Positions 1-8,551 of a stretch of DNA of 64,000 bases are shown here, in pieces. Every line of letters starts with the position of its first letter. Within the stretch, counting starts at the first letter, position 1. Source of the stretch: Mycolicibacterium senegalense (lineage in GTDB: Bacteria > Actinomycetota > Actinomycetes > Mycobacteriales > Mycobacteriaceae); the NCBI RefSeq assembly GCF_019645875.1, contig NZ_CP081000.1, positions 930,001 to 994,000 of the forward strand, in the 5' to 3' direction. The notes beneath the pieces are model-generated. The model did not search any database and was not told the DNA's origin. It saw only the letters and a list, made by a program, of their open reading frames with translations. The position numbers were made by a program, and so were the translations under genes.

Positions 1-178
1 GGTGGCGGCCTTTGAGGGCCAGGCGTTGGCGCGGCGCGCACTCGCCGATCGCGAATCCGAACGGGGCGCGCGGTTCGGCGGGGTCGCCACACATGGTGCG
101 CAGGACGGCCGCCCATGTCGTGGCAGCGTCGGCGTCGACGGTTATGGCATGCTCATCGATATAGGGTAAGCGTTCCAT
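1..178 (-). CDS. N-terminal part of a conserved hypothetical protein (runs off the window)
   Basis: An open frame on the minus strand starts with ATG at 178 (MERLPYIDEHAITVDADA...) and stays open to base 1, so 59 residues are visible. The opening 'hydrophobic-acid-His, then VDADAATTWAAVL' resembles the first beta strand and helix of small SRPBCC/START-like proteins, but that is a weak inference from a fragment. It is divergent from the TetR gene starting at 200, with only 21 bases between the two start codons, so the regulator may control this gene. The function cannot be stated. Confidence 0.6.
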   Translation of the reverse strand, partial: MERLPYIDEHAITVDADAATTWAAVLRTMCGDPAEPRAPFGFAIGECAPRQRLALKGRH

Positions 179-199
179 ATAGAAGGACTGTACTAGATC

Positions 200-781
200 A
201 TGGCGCCTCCGCGGAAGCATGAAACCGACGCGATCTTGGATGCGACACGGGCACTGGTGCTCGCCGAAGGGCCAAGGGCGGCAAGCGTTGCGGCGATCGC
301 CAAGGTCAGCGGGGCGCCGGCGGGCACGCTGTATCACCGGTTCGGCAATCGCAATGGGGTGCTGACGGCGGCGTGGTTGCGGGCGCTGGAACGGTTTCAG
401 ACCCGGGCGATGGCGGCGACGGGCGATTCTCCGCTGGAGGCTGCGGTGGCGATGGGTGTTGCCGCGGTGGGCTTCGCGCGTTCGGTTCCCGAAGATGCGC
501 GGCTGCTGCTGACCATCCGGCCGAGCGACCTGCTCGACGGTGCCCCCGACGCGGAGTTCGCCGCGACGCTGGCGGCGATGAACGCCCCGCTCATCGAGCG
601 GCTACGCGAACTGGCCCTCGAGATTTTCGGCGACGACGATGCGCGCACCATGGACGCCATGTCGCGCGCTGTCGTCGACCTGCCCTATGCCATGGTGCGC
701 CGGCATGCCCATGACGCCGAACTGCCGGCCTGGATGGAAGAGGACCTGGCCGACGCGATCCGGAAGTTGTTGGCGGTGTAG
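200..781 (+). CDS. TetR/AcrR family transcriptional regulator
   Basis: This 193-residue protein has the normal TetR length. The N-terminal helix-turn-helix lies at about residues 30-49, with the typical ending G-T-L-Y-H-R-F followed by a helix that opens the ligand domain. The C-terminal 130 residues are the variable ligand-binding/dimer part, so the effector cannot be predicted. The gene is divergently arranged with the partial gene at 1-178 with a 21-base gap; by the usual TetR pattern it probably represses that neighbour and itself. No convincing palindrome was seen in the tiny gap. Confidence 0.9.
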   Translation: MAPPRKHETDAILDATRALVLAEGPRAASVAAIAKVSGAPAGTLYHRFGNRNGVLTAAWLRALERFQTRAMAATGDSPLEAAVAMGVAAVGFARSVPEDARLLLTIRPSDLLDGAPDAEFAATLAAMNAPLIERLRELALEIFGDDDARTMDAMSRAVVDLPYAMVRRHAHDAELPAWMEEDLADAIRKLLAV

Positions 782-790
782 CTGTTTGGC

Positions 791-1108
791 TCAGCGCGGA
801 TGCATCTGGCCGTCGAGGTTGCCGCCCTCTTGGTGGTCGGTGGTTGTGTAGTCGGTCGCTGCCTTGTTCAGCTTGACCGACAAATCGGTCGAGATGAGGT
901 GCATCTTGCCGGCGGCTTCGCGGCGGGACAGTTCTGCGGACTTGACCGCCATCGCCGTGGGAGAACACACCAAGCCGTGGGTCTGGAAGACGTGGCCCGC
1001 CGTTCCATCCGTCGCCGACTTGGCCCTCTCGATGAACGACGCGGCTTCTCCCTGCACGGTCGCGGTCGCCCGTATCTGGTCGGAAACGGTAAGTGGCGGC
1101 TGTGTCAT
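791..1108 (-). CDS. EspC-like type VII secretion target protein
   Basis: A 105-residue, largely helical small protein beginning MTQPPLTVSDQIRATATVQ, with a central H-x-L-V-C-S-P-T-A segment. Length, helix pattern and position directly behind an EspA-like gene fit the EspC / ESX-1 secretion-associated family (the DUF2580 type). These are WXG100-like partners co-secreted with EspA-like proteins through an ESX system. A strong AAGGAG ribosome site lies 6-7 bases before the ATG. It is 33 bases downstream of the EspA-like gene and so probably co-transcribed. No ESX core gene is in the window, so the transporter must be encoded elsewhere. Family assignment is by pattern, not by search. Confidence 0.7.
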   Translation of the reverse strand: MTQPPLTVSDQIRATATVQGEAASFIERAKSATDGTAGHVFQTHGLVCSPTAMAVKSAELSRREAAGKMHLISTDLSVKLNKAATDYTTTDHQEGGNLDGQMHPR

Positions 1109-1141
1109 GGAAGCTCCTTGGTCGGATTCGGGTGGGTGGCC

Positions 1142-1930
1142 CTAGCTAGGGCCGAAACCGCCGCCGGGAATCTTGGCGTTCGCGTTCGTCGATCCATATT
1201 TTGAGGCAAGGTCTCTGATCTTCCCCGCATTTTCGCCGGAACGACTGGCCATCTGATGACATTGGACTGTTGCGGCGGGTACAGTGCCCGCGACCGCCGC
1301 CACCTCTATTGCCGTCGAAACTGCCTGGCCAACGTAGGGAATAGCTTTGGCGAGTAGAGCAGGAACAATACTCAAGCTAAGTATCGTCTGCATTTGCGAA
1401 ACAAAATCGCGGGTGTCGCCGACTTGGCGCGCTTCCTCGGCGATGACTTTCTGAATATCGGCGTCGGTGGACGACATATCGGCGGCGCGTGCTTGTTGTT
1501 CCTTGTTTCTCTCTCCGTAAGCCTTCGACGCGTCGCCCGTCCAGTCGCCGGGTGGCGCCGATCTCAAAAGGGTCGAATGAGCGTCGACGAAGTGATTGGC
1601 CCCGTCGGTGAATCGTGCACCATCCTCGGGTCGGCCAAACCCGAGCATGTTGCTTTCCATTGTCAGGACGATCAGACCGGCATTGATAATCGGTGTGCCC
1701 GCACCCTTCGCGATATTCCCCAGGGTCTTGGCCGACGATGTCGCGCCGCTCGCGGCGGCCGATTTGGCGAGTGCGCCCGCGCCTTCGGTAGCGACCAGCT
1801 GACCCATCGACAGAAAGTCGGATCCGATGCCTGCCATGGCCCACGGCACGCTCGACTTCGCCCCGTTGGCGTGATCGGCGATGCCATAGACGTAGTTGCC
1901 CTGCAAGTAGTAGAAGCTTCCTACGCCCAT
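1142..1930 (-). CDS. EspA/EspE-like type VII secretion substrate
   Basis: A 262-residue protein that is Ala/Gly rich, with a W-T-G turn at residues 130-132 (D-W-T-G-D-A-S-K-A-Y) followed by a long helix, and a hydrophobic stretch near residues 180-215. This organisation (N-terminal amphipathic region, WxG turn, charged helix, hydrophobic helices) matches EspA/EspE proteins exported by ESX-1-like systems. The neighbour behind it is EspC-like, as in espA-espC. The start is supported by a TAGGCT -10 box seven bases upstream, which suggests leaderless transcription. The sequence ends in G-G-G-F-G-P-S. The substrate role is inferred from family and context. Confidence 0.7.
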   Translation of the reverse strand: MGVGSFYYLQGNYVYGIADHANGAKSSVPWAMAGIGSDFLSMGQLVATEGAGALAKSAAASGATSSAKTLGNIAKGAGTPIINAGLIVLTMESNMLGFGRPEDGARFTDGANHFVDAHSTLLRSAPPGDWTGDASKAYGERNKEQQARAADMSSTDADIQKVIAEEARQVGDTRDFVSQMQTILSLSIVPALLAKAIPYVGQAVSTAIEVAAVAGTVPAATVQCHQMASRSGENAGKIRDLASKYGSTNANAKIPGGGFGPS

Positions 1931-1937
1931 ACCGACG

Positions 1938-1943
1938 AGCCTA
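1938..1943 (-). promoter_or_regulatory. -10 box (TAGGCT on minus strand) of the EspA-like gene
   Basis: On the minus strand TAGGCT is followed by exactly seven bases and then the ATG at 1930. This TANNNT-to-start spacing is the mycobacterial leaderless arrangement and supports the chosen start codon. It implies that the EspA/EspC-like pair can be transcribed independently of the membrane protein gene upstream. Confidence 0.5.
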
Positions 1944-2006
1944 ACACCGCACCGGAGAGGCTGAATGCACCAAGATTCGACTGAAACCGCAGGTGGGATG
2001 GGCCTT

Positions 2007-2747
2007 CTAGGCCGCGCGCAGTCTGGCTACGGCGCGGCCGTCGGTGAGCTCGTCGCGCAGTTCGGGATGCTGCCAGTAGAGCCGAACCCACTGCACGAGC
2101 GCCGTGCCCTTGGGCGTGTATGTCCCGGGAGCCTCCATCAGCAGTGTTTCGCCGCCGGCCAATGTCACGACCATCGGGTTCCAGAAGCGCTCTTCATCGG
2201 GCAGTCTGTCTGCGATGTTCTCGATCTCGTCCCATTTTCCGGTTTTCGGTTCGCGCAGCGTCGAGAATTCAAAACCGTCCGGGGTCAAGGAGAGATAGCT
2301 GAGGCTGCCCTGTCGGCGCAATTTGACCCAACACCAGGTCAGAACTGCCGCGGCAGCACCGCCGCATAGTGGGAACACATGTCGGCCGACGTCAAAAGGT
2401 AGATACAACACACCAGCGACCCAGGCTAGGAACATCAACCACGTTGATAGGCCCGCAGTGACGATGAATCTCCGCAGATTGTTTTCTATCCGCTTGTCGG
2501 GCCGCAGTTGTGTTCCAGTGGCGTCGAAGGATGCCTGGAATGCGACCGTCTTTGATTGTGTCATCATGAGAATCAGGTAAACGCAAGCCCATACCAAGCC
2601 GAGAATTACGATTAATGTCACAAATGACAATTGCTTTGCGGCATTCACCGCCCAGGGCGCCAGCATTGCGATAAAAATCAGCGCCACTGCGATCCCGGAT
2701 CGTCTCGCAAATTTTTCCATTTCGCCCTTTGCGTGCGTGGTGGACAT
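2007..2747 (-). CDS. Membrane protein with C-terminal PH-like soluble domain, unknown function
   Basis: A 246-residue protein with two hydrophobic hairpins (about residues 16-62 and 92-142) and a C-terminal cytosolic-looking beta-rich region (about 145-246). The latter contains S-L-T-P-D-G-F-E-F and K-W-D-E-I-E-N-I, which resembles bacterial PH-like folds. It is the first gene of a minus-strand run that continues into the EspA-like and EspC-like genes, with a 76-base gap holding a separate promoter. It is divergent from the SRPBCC gene with only 20 bases between the start codons. I do not recognise a named family; a link with the ESX-type substrates is suggested only by position. Confidence 0.6.
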   Translation of the reverse strand: MSTTHAKGEMEKFARRSGIAVALIFIAMLAPWAVNAAKQLSFVTLIVILGLVWACVYLILMMTQSKTVAFQASFDATGTQLRPDKRIENNLRRFIVTAGLSTWLMFLAWVAGVLYLPFDVGRHVFPLCGGAAAAVLTWCWVKLRRQGSLSYLSLTPDGFEFSTLREPKTGKWDEIENIADRLPDEERFWNPMVVTLAGGETLLMEAPGTYTPKGTALVQWVRLYWQHPELRDELTDGRAVARLRAA

Positions 2748-2767
2748 GGTGGGTAGGCTCCTGGCCT

Positions 2768-3220
2768 ATGGATGATAAGGCCGGAGCTTCAAAGGTTGTC
2801 GCAGCCAGTCGGGAGATCGCCGCACCGGCAGAGGTCATCTTCGAGATGATCGCCGACCCGTCTCAACAGCCCCGCTGGGACGGGAACGAGAATCTCGCCG
2901 AAGCGCCGACCGATCAGCGGGTTCGGGCGGTCGGAGACGTGTTCGTCATGACGATCAGCCAGGGCGGCGACCGCGAGAACCACGTCGTGGAGTTCGAGGA
3001 GGGTCGGAGGATAGCGTGGCGGCCGTCCGAGGTGGGGAAGGAACCACCTGGTCACCTGTGGCGCTGGGAGCTGGAACCATTGGGCGACAACCGAACCCTG
3101 GTCACCCACACCTACGACTGGTCGCGGCTGACCGACGAGAAGCGGCTGGTGCGGGCACGGGCGACCACTGCGGACAAGCTGCGAGGATCGATCGACCGGT
3201 TGGCGGCGATCGCTGAGTAG
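2768..3220 (+). CDS. SRPBCC (START-like) family protein
   Basis: A 150-residue protein starting M-D-D-K-A-G at 2768. An in-frame upstream TTG-type start would run into the divergent gene, and a TAGGCT box eight bases before this ATG supports it. The pattern A-S-R-E-I-A-A-P-A-E-V-I-F-E-M-I-A-D-P, then a Trp-rich middle (W-D-G-N, R-I-A-W-R-P) and a C-terminal long helix, is the polyketide-cyclase/START-like barrel that binds a hydrophobic ligand. The ligand is unknown. The protein is typical in length and intact. Confidence 0.8.
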   Translation: MDDKAGASKVVAASREIAAPAEVIFEMIADPSQQPRWDGNENLAEAPTDQRVRAVGDVFVMTISQGGDRENHVVEFEEGRRIAWRPSEVGKEPPGHLWRWELEPLGDNRTLVTHTYDWSRLTDEKRLVRARATTADKLRGSIDRLAAIAE

Positions 3221-3270
3221 TCGTCAGTCACAGCCGTCTCAACAATCACGCCGCGGCGAGTGGGTGCCAG

Positions 3271-3439
3271 TGTGCCCGCCTATCAGCGACAGTGTCGCTC
3301 AGAGTCGGGCATTGGACCGGAGGGACAGTTGAGGTTCCAGGTGTCCGAGGGGCGGATGAGGATGCGCGTTCTGCGGCCAGTGGTACGGAAGCGATTCAGG
3401 AGGCGATTGTCGCTCGGTTGTCGCTCGTAGGCGGGCACA
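3271..3439. repeat. Intergenic segment bounded by a perfect 12-bp inverted repeat
   Basis: The 325-base gap 3221-3544 holds no convincing gene. It contains TGTGCCCGCCTA at 3271-3282 and its exact reverse complement at 3428-3439, giving a 169-bp bounded unit. Just inside the left arm is a 15-base palindrome AGCGACAGTGTCGCT (3285-3299). Inside the right arm TGTCGCTCG occurs twice in tandem (3409-3427 region), echoing the same core. A 63-codon minus frame covers the unit but has no recognisable family or ribosome site. It could be a small non-autonomous (MITE-like) element or remnant; no target duplication is evident. Confidence 0.45.
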
Positions 3440-3544
3440 TCGAGGGGTGATTCGATCCCGTGAGGCTTGGGCAATGAGGACGTTCGCCCTGGTGGTGAAA
3501 CTACGGTGGCGAAGAGCCCGTTGGACGCACCCAGCCCGCCAACC

Positions 3545-5758
3545 TCAGCGCCCAGCCGCGAACTCCCGCAACGATTCCACCTGCGCCGCGTCCAACGACG
3601 GCCGCACTGTCTCGCGCGCTTTGGCGACGTCGGCGGCGGTGACGTCGGCCGCGTCGATGGACCGGCGCATGGCCGTCAGCGCCGCTTCCCGCAGCAGTGC
3701 CACACAATCGGCCGCGCTGTAGCCGTCCAACTCGGAGGCCAGGCCGTCGAGATCGACGTCGGCGGCAAGCGGAATGGATTTACCTGCGGTACGCAGGATT
3801 TCACGTCGCGCATCAGCGTCGGGCGGCTCGACGAACACCAGCTTCTCCAACCGGCCCGGCCGCAGCAGCGCCGGGTCGATGAGGTCTGGGCGGTTGGTAG
3901 CACCCAGCACGACGACGTCGTTCATCGGTTCGATGCCGTCGAGCTCGGTCAGCAGCGAGGCCACCACGCGATCGGTCACCCCCGAGTCGAAGCTCTGTCC
4001 GCGGCGTGGGGCCAGCGCATCGATCTCGTCGAGGAACACCAGCGACGGTGCCGAGTCGCGCGCGCGGGCGAACAGCTCACGCACCGCTTTCTCCGACGAG
4101 CCGACCCATTTATCCATCAGCTCAGCACCTTTGACGGCATGCACCGAGAGCCGCCCGGAACTGGCCAGGGCCCGCACCAGGAAGGTCTTGCCACAGCCGG
4201 GCGGGCCGTAGAGCAGCACACCACGCGGCGGCTGGACGCCGAGCCGCTGGAATGTATCGGGGTGCTGCAACGGCCACAGCACGGCTTCGGTGAGGGCCTG
4301 CTTGGTCTCGACCATGTCGCCGACATCCTCGAGCGTCACCGACCCGACCGACACCTCCTCGGCGGCCGACCTGGAGAGCGGCCGGATCACGGTCAGCGCC
4401 CCGGTCAGATCCTCCTGCCACAGCACCGGCTCGTTGCCGTCGGCGCTGGCCCGTGATGCGGCGCGCAGCGCGCCCTCGCGGACCAAAGCGGCCAGGTCGG
4501 CCACCACGAAACCCGGCGTACGGTCGGCGATCTCGGCGAGATTCAGCTCGGCGGAGGGCACGCCGCGCAGTAGCACCTCCAGCAGGGCCTTACGGGTGGG
4601 GGCATCTGGCAGGGACAACGCGAGCTCACGGTCACACAGGTCCGGCGCCCGAAGCCGTGGATCGACCCCGATGGGCACGGCCGAGGTGGCGATGAACGCG
4701 ACCCCGCGGGTGGCCACGGCCTCCCGCAGCTCGCCGATTATCAGGGCCGCAACAGGTTCGGGTGTCCGGTCAGCGGCAGTGGCCGGCAGCAGGGCGTCGA
4801 CATCGGAGATCAGCAGCACCCCACCGCCGTCGCGCACCGACGCGACCGCGTCGGACACCCGGCTCAACCGGTCGTCGGCGGCCAGCGCCCCCACTTCCGG
4901 GCCGTCGAGTTCCACCAGTCGTCGCTCGGCGCACACCGTCCGGACCATGGTGGCCTTGCCGACGCCTGCCGGGCCCGACACCAGGACACCGAGATTAGGT
5001 GTGGCGCCGAGAGTTTCGAGGAGCTGGGGCTCATCGAGGGACAGCTTGAGCCATTCGGTCAGCTTACCGGCCTGGACATGGGAGCCCTTGAGGTCGTCGA
5101 AGCTCACCGCAGGCGCGGTCCGCGCGGGGCTGATCGTGTGCGCGCCGGTGGAATCCGAGGAGCTCGGCTCCAGGCCCGACCCCCAGGACACCACCGAATT
5201 CGGTTGAATGCTCACGGGTCCGGCGGGGTCGACCCCGGTTACCGTCAGCAGCTCCGAGGTCCAGGTGATACCCACCGACGACGCCAGCGCTGCGGTGGCC
5301 GCCGATGTCGAGGTGCCGGGCCCCAGATCGCGGGGCAACAGTGACACGGTGTCGCCGACCGTCATCACCTTGCCCAGCAGTGCCTGCCGCAGCGTCGCCG
5401 ACGAAATCGAGTCGGTCGCCAGCTTGGAGCCACTCACCGTGACCGCCCGGGCCCCGTACACCGTCACCGGCGCCACGATCACCGTCGCGGTCTCCCGCAC
5501 CCCGGCGTTCGACAACGTGACGTCATCGAGCAGGGCGGTTCCGGTCGGCGTCCCGCCGGGTGCCACGCCCACGACAGCGGCGGTAGTGCGGGAGCCGGTC
5601 AACGAAACCGCATCCCACTCGCGCAACCCGAGGGCGGCAATGGCCTCCGGATGCAACCGGACCACCCCGCGGCGCGAGTCGAGTGCGGACGTGTTCAAGC
5701 GTGCCGTCAGGCGCAGATGCCCGAGTGCGTGATCCTCGTCAACCTCGAGCTGCGACAT
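3545..5758 (-). CDS. Tandem AAA+ ATPase, CDC48/VCP-like (Rv0435c type)
   Basis: A 737-residue protein with an N-terminal double-psi-barrel-like domain (about 1-190), as in Cdc48/VAT, and two AAA+ modules. The first module has a Walker A at about residue 266 (G-P-A-G-V-G-K-A-T) but a degenerate Walker B (I-S-D-V-D-A-L-L, lacking the DE pair). The second has G-P-P-G-C-G-K-T at about 518 and F-L-D-E-I-D-A-L at about 573, plus an intact sensor/arginine-finger region (G-A-T-N-R-P, R-P-G-R). It is therefore probably an unfoldase driven mainly by the second ring. It follows pssA with one base between stop and start, so it is the last gene of a psd-pssA-ATPase operon, the same order as in M. tuberculosis. 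Confidence 0.92.
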   Translation of the reverse strand: MSQLEVDEDHALGHLRLTARLNTSALDSRRGVVRLHPEAIAALGLREWDAVSLTGSRTTAAVVGVAPGGTPTGTALLDDVTLSNAGVRETATVIVAPVTVYGARAVTVSGSKLATDSISSATLRQALLGKVMTVGDTVSLLPRDLGPGTSTSAATAALASSVGITWTSELLTVTGVDPAGPVSIQPNSVVSWGSGLEPSSSDSTGAHTISPARTAPAVSFDDLKGSHVQAGKLTEWLKLSLDEPQLLETLGATPNLGVLVSGPAGVGKATMVRTVCAERRLVELDGPEVGALAADDRLSRVSDAVASVRDGGGVLLISDVDALLPATAADRTPEPVAALIIGELREAVATRGVAFIATSAVPIGVDPRLRAPDLCDRELALSLPDAPTRKALLEVLLRGVPSAELNLAEIADRTPGFVVADLAALVREGALRAASRASADGNEPVLWQEDLTGALTVIRPLSRSAAEEVSVGSVTLEDVGDMVETKQALTEAVLWPLQHPDTFQRLGVQPPRGVLLYGPPGCGKTFLVRALASSGRLSVHAVKGAELMDKWVGSSEKAVRELFARARDSAPSLVFLDEIDALAPRRGQSFDSGVTDRVVASLLTELDGIEPMNDVVVLGATNRPDLIDPALLRPGRLEKLVFVEPPDADARREILRTAGKSIPLAADVDLDGLASELDGYSAADCVALLREAALTAMRRSIDAADVTAADVAKARETVRPSLDAAQVESLREFAAGR

Positions 5759-5759
5759 G

Positions 5760-6641
5760 TCAGCGACCCGGCTTTCTCAACCCCAGCCGCGCCATGGACC
5801 GCCGGTGCGGCTGTGCCCGGCGAATCGCGCGCCGGGCGGCGCGGCGCTGTTGCGGTTTGTCGTCCCATGATTCGGGGTGGCTGGCCACCCACTTCTTGGT
5901 GCGGATGGCGAACGGGATGTGGATCACGTAGGCCACGATGATCACCATGATCACGATGTAGCCGTAGAACACCGACGCCGCGACGCCGATGGCCACCAGT
6001 GCGAGCAAGGGCGCCACCATGTTGGGCGGAACCGAGAAGGTGTGGATCTTGCGCATCGGGATCCGGCTCACCACGAGCAGCGAGACACCGATCATCCAGA
6101 TCGACACGGCCCACTCGCTGGTCCACCAGCCTTCACCGAACTGCATCTTGGCGGCCAGCAGACCGATCGCGCCGATGGCACCGGCCGGCGCGGGCATCCC
6201 GACGAAGTATTCCTTCTCGTAGGCGGGCTGGTCCACGTCGAGCAGGGCGTTGAACCGCGCCAGCCGCAACACGATGCACACCGCGTACAGCAGCACCACG
6301 ATCCAGCCGACCCGCGAGTGCGACAGCAGCGTGCCGTACACGATGAATGCCGGTGCGACACCGAAATTCACCGCGTCGGCCAGTGAGTCGATCTCCTCAC
6401 CCATCTTGGAGGTGGCGTTGAGCATCCGCGCCACGCGGCCGTCGAGCGCGTCGAGGATCGCCGCCACCGCCAGAAAAGCCATCGACTCGGTGGGCCGGTC
6501 GTCAAGCGCCATCTTGACCGCCGACAGACCCAGGCAGATCGCGGCCACCGTCATCGCGCTCGGCAGCATCCGCACGCTGAACGGCGGCGGTTTCATGCGG
6601 CCCTTGATCAACGACGGCGGCCTCATGCGCGGCTTGATCAT
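5760..6641 (-). CDS. pssA: CDP-diacylglycerol--serine O-phosphatidyltransferase
   Basis: A 293-residue integral membrane enzyme that makes phosphatidylserine from CDP-diacylglycerol and L-serine. The CDP-alcohol phosphatidyltransferase signature is complete: D64-x2-D67-G68-x2-A71-R72-x8-G81-x3-D85-x3-D89. Several membrane helices follow. The N-terminus is basic and Pro-rich (about 25 residues). The ATG overlaps the end of psd by four bases, giving translational coupling to the decarboxylase that uses its product. Psd and PssA together form the phosphatidylethanolamine pathway. Confidence 0.95.
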   Translation of the reverse strand: MIKPRMRPPSLIKGRMKPPPFSVRMLPSAMTVAAICLGLSAVKMALDDRPTESMAFLAVAAILDALDGRVARMLNATSKMGEEIDSLADAVNFGVAPAFIVYGTLLSHSRVGWIVVLLYAVCIVLRLARFNALLDVDQPAYEKEYFVGMPAPAGAIGAIGLLAAKMQFGEGWWTSEWAVSIWMIGVSLLVVSRIPMRKIHTFSVPPNMVAPLLALVAIGVAASVFYGYIVIMVIIVAYVIHIPFAIRTKKWVASHPESWDDKPQQRRAARRAIRRAQPHRRSMARLGLRKPGR

Positions 6642-7336
6642 GGCAACTCCGCCAGGACGGTTTCTCCGGCCAGCGTCCGCTGGTCCTTGGTGACGAGCAG
6701 TCTCGAACCAGCAGGCAGGTAGGTGTCCAGCCGGGAGCCGTATCGGATCAGCCCGTACGTCTCGCCGATATCGAGCTTGTCGCCGACGTGCGCGTTACAC
6801 ACGATGCGCCGGGCGATCAGGCCGGCGATCTGCACGGCGATCACCTCGACGCCCTCGGGGTTGCGGATGACGACACTGTTGCGCTCGTTGTCCTCGCTGG
6901 CGGCCTCGAGCTCGGCCGAGTGGAACCGTCCGGGCCGGTGCTGCACGGCCACCACGTCACCGCCGATCGGGGCCCGCTGCACATGGGCGTCGAGCACCGA
7001 CAGGAAGATGCTGATCCGCGGCCGAGGTGTGGCGGGCAGGCCCAGCTCGACGGGTGGAACAGCGTCCTCGATCAGACAGACCAGTCCGTCGGCCGGAGCG
7101 ACCACGACGCCGGGGCGCGTCGGCGCCACGCGCGGCGGGTGCCGGAAAAACGCCGCGTTCGCGCCGGCGGCCAGCAGGCCGGCCCGGCGCACCCAGCGGT
7201 TCTTGCGGCCCAGGGCCGCAACGGCGAGGCTGGCGCCGACGAACGGAAGGCCCGCCGAGTGCATCGGCGGAACACTGGATCGCACCAGGGCCACAAGGCG
7301 TTCTGGTCCGGACTGGAGGTCTGGGCGTCTGGCCAT
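6638..7336 (-). CDS. psd: Phosphatidylserine decarboxylase proenzyme
   Basis: A 232-residue proenzyme. Family members self-cleave at a Gly-Ser bond to make the pyruvoyl cofactor; here the candidate is R-Y-G-S-R-L with Ser201, leaving a 32-residue alpha chain. Other family marks are P-A-D-G (about residue 80), the D-A-H-V-Q-R histidine motif and the H-R-P-G-R-F-H segment. It converts phosphatidylserine to phosphatidylethanolamine at the membrane. The gene heads the psd-pssA-ATPase operon. A TAGAAT -10 box seven bases before the ATG supports this start and a leaderless transcript separate from moeA, whose stop is 24 bases upstream. Confidence 0.95.
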   Translation of the reverse strand: MARRPDLQSGPERLVALVRSSVPPMHSAGLPFVGASLAVAALGRKNRWVRRAGLLAAGANAAFFRHPPRVAPTRPGVVVAPADGLVCLIEDAVPPVELGLPATPRPRISIFLSVLDAHVQRAPIGGDVVAVQHRPGRFHSAELEAASEDNERNSVVIRNPEGVEVIAVQIAGLIARRIVCNAHVGDKLDIGETYGLIRYGSRLDTYLPAGSRLLVTKDQRTLAGETVLAELP

Positions 7337-7343
7337 CGGGAGG

Positions 7344-7349
7344 ATTCTA
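7344..7349 (-). promoter_or_regulatory. -10 box (TAGAAT) of the psd-pssA-ATPase operon
   Basis: On the minus strand TAGAAT is followed by seven bases and the psd ATG at 7336. The spacing predicts a leaderless mRNA. It lies in the 24-base moeA-psd gap, so the phospholipid operon appears to have its own promoter despite lying directly behind moeA. Confidence 0.55.
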
Positions 7350-7360
7350 CGTGCGCCCGG

Positions 7361-8551
7361 TTAGCTGAGGTCCCACACGGGAACCGTCGCCCCGGCGGCC
7401 AGTTCGGTGACGTCCTCGGCGATCTCCAACAGGCAGTTGGCCGAGGCGAGCCAGCGCAGATGATGCGAGGCCGGGGGACCGTAGCTGCTCACCGAATCCC
7501 CGGTCAGCACACCCCGCCGGAACTGCCGTTTTCCGCGCGGCGACGTCAGATCCTCGGTCAGCTGTGCGGTGCGCCGCGGCCGGTCCGGTGCGGTGTGGCC
7601 CATCGCCGCACGCAGTGGCGAACGGACGAACACCTCGAACGACACCAGCGCGCTGACCGGGTTGCCCGGCAGCGTGATGATCGGGACCCCGTTGACCGTG
7701 CCCGCGCCCTGCGGCATGCCCGGCTGCATCGCCACCTTCACGAACTCCACCTGATCTGACAGGGAGTCCTTGACCACCTCGTACGCGCCTGCACTGACGC
7801 CGCCGGTGGTGATGATCAGATCGGCATCGTGGGCGTGCTGCGCCAGCGCGGCGCGGAAGGCGTCGACGTCGTCGGCGGACATCGGGGCGATGGTCGCCTG
7901 CGCGCCGGCGTCGCGGACCGCCGCGGAAAGCATCACCGCATTTGACTCATAGATCTGCCCCGGCTGCAGCTCGGCGCCCGGAGCCACCAACTCGGTGCCG
8001 GTCGACATCACCATCACCCGCTGCCGCCGCAGCACGGGCAGGGTGGCCAGTCCCAGCGCGGCGGCCAGACCGAGAGCCGCCGGGGTGATCACCTGACCGG
8101 CGCGCAGCACGGTGGTGCCGGCGGTGACATCTTCACCGGCCCGCCGGATGTGCTGACCGTCGCGGGCGGCAGCGCGAATGCTCACGGTGTCCGTCGCGCC
8201 GTCGGTGGCCTCGACCGGGACCACCGCAGTGGCGCCGGACGGCAGCGGCGCCCCGGTCATGATGCGGTGCGCGGTTCCCGGCTGCAGCGTCAGCAGATCG
8301 GTGCGGCCCGCCGGGATGTCCTCGGCCACCGGCAGCCGCACCGGGGTTTCCTCGGAGGCGGACGCGACGTCGTCGGCGACGACGGCATAGCCATCCATCG
8401 CCGAGTTGTCGAACCCCGGCAGCGACAGCGGTGCCACCACATCGGCGGCCAGCACCAGGCCGAGTGTGTCGTTCAACGGAACATCCTGCGGTGCACGGGC
8501 TTTGATCAGCCCGGCCACCACCACCTGGTGTTCTTCGACAGTCCGCATCAT
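7361..8551 (-). CDS. moeA: Molybdopterin molybdenumtransferase MoeA
   Basis: A 396-residue protein for insertion of molybdate into adenylated molybdopterin, in the cytosol. It shows the MoeA hallmarks: the N-terminal N-S-A-M-D-G-Y-A-V motif, the M-T-G-A-P-L-P segment, the T-T-G-G-V-S-A-G-A-Y loop of the central MPT-binding domain, and a C-terminal L-P-G-N-P-V-S segment. The start at 8551 (M-M-R-T-V-E-E-H) was chosen because its ATG overlaps the SDR stop codon by one base (TGATG); upstream in-frame codons lie inside the SDR gene. The position matches M. tuberculosis moeA2 (Rv0438c). Confidence 0.95.
   Translation of the reverse strand: MMRTVEEHQVVVAGLIKARAPQDVPLNDTLGLVLAADVVAPLSLPGFDNSAMDGYAVVADDVASASEETPVRLPVAEDIPAGRTDLLTLQPGTAHRIMTGAPLPSGATAVVPVEATDGATDTVSIRAAARDGQHIRRAGEDVTAGTTVLRAGQVITPAALGLAAALGLATLPVLRRQRVMVMSTGTELVAPGAELQPGQIYESNAVMLSAAVRDAGAQATIAPMSADDVDAFRAALAQHAHDADLIITTGGVSAGAYEVVKDSLSDQVEFVKVAMQPGMPQGAGTVNGVPIITLPGNPVSALVSFEVFVRSPLRAAMGHTAPDRPRRTAQLTEDLTSPRGKRQFRRGVLTGDSVSSYGPPASHHLRWLASANCLLEIAEDVTELAAGATVPVWDLS

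Noticed and set aside
3283..3474. A 63-codon minus-strand frame in the gap 3221-3544
   Set aside because: It lies within an inverted-repeat unit, has no ribosome site or family resemblance, and its right end coincides with the repeat arm.
3467..4456. A 329-codon plus-strand frame inside the AAA ATPase gene
   Set aside because: It is an antisense shadow of the ATPase, rich in Arg/Gln/His, with no recognisable domain.
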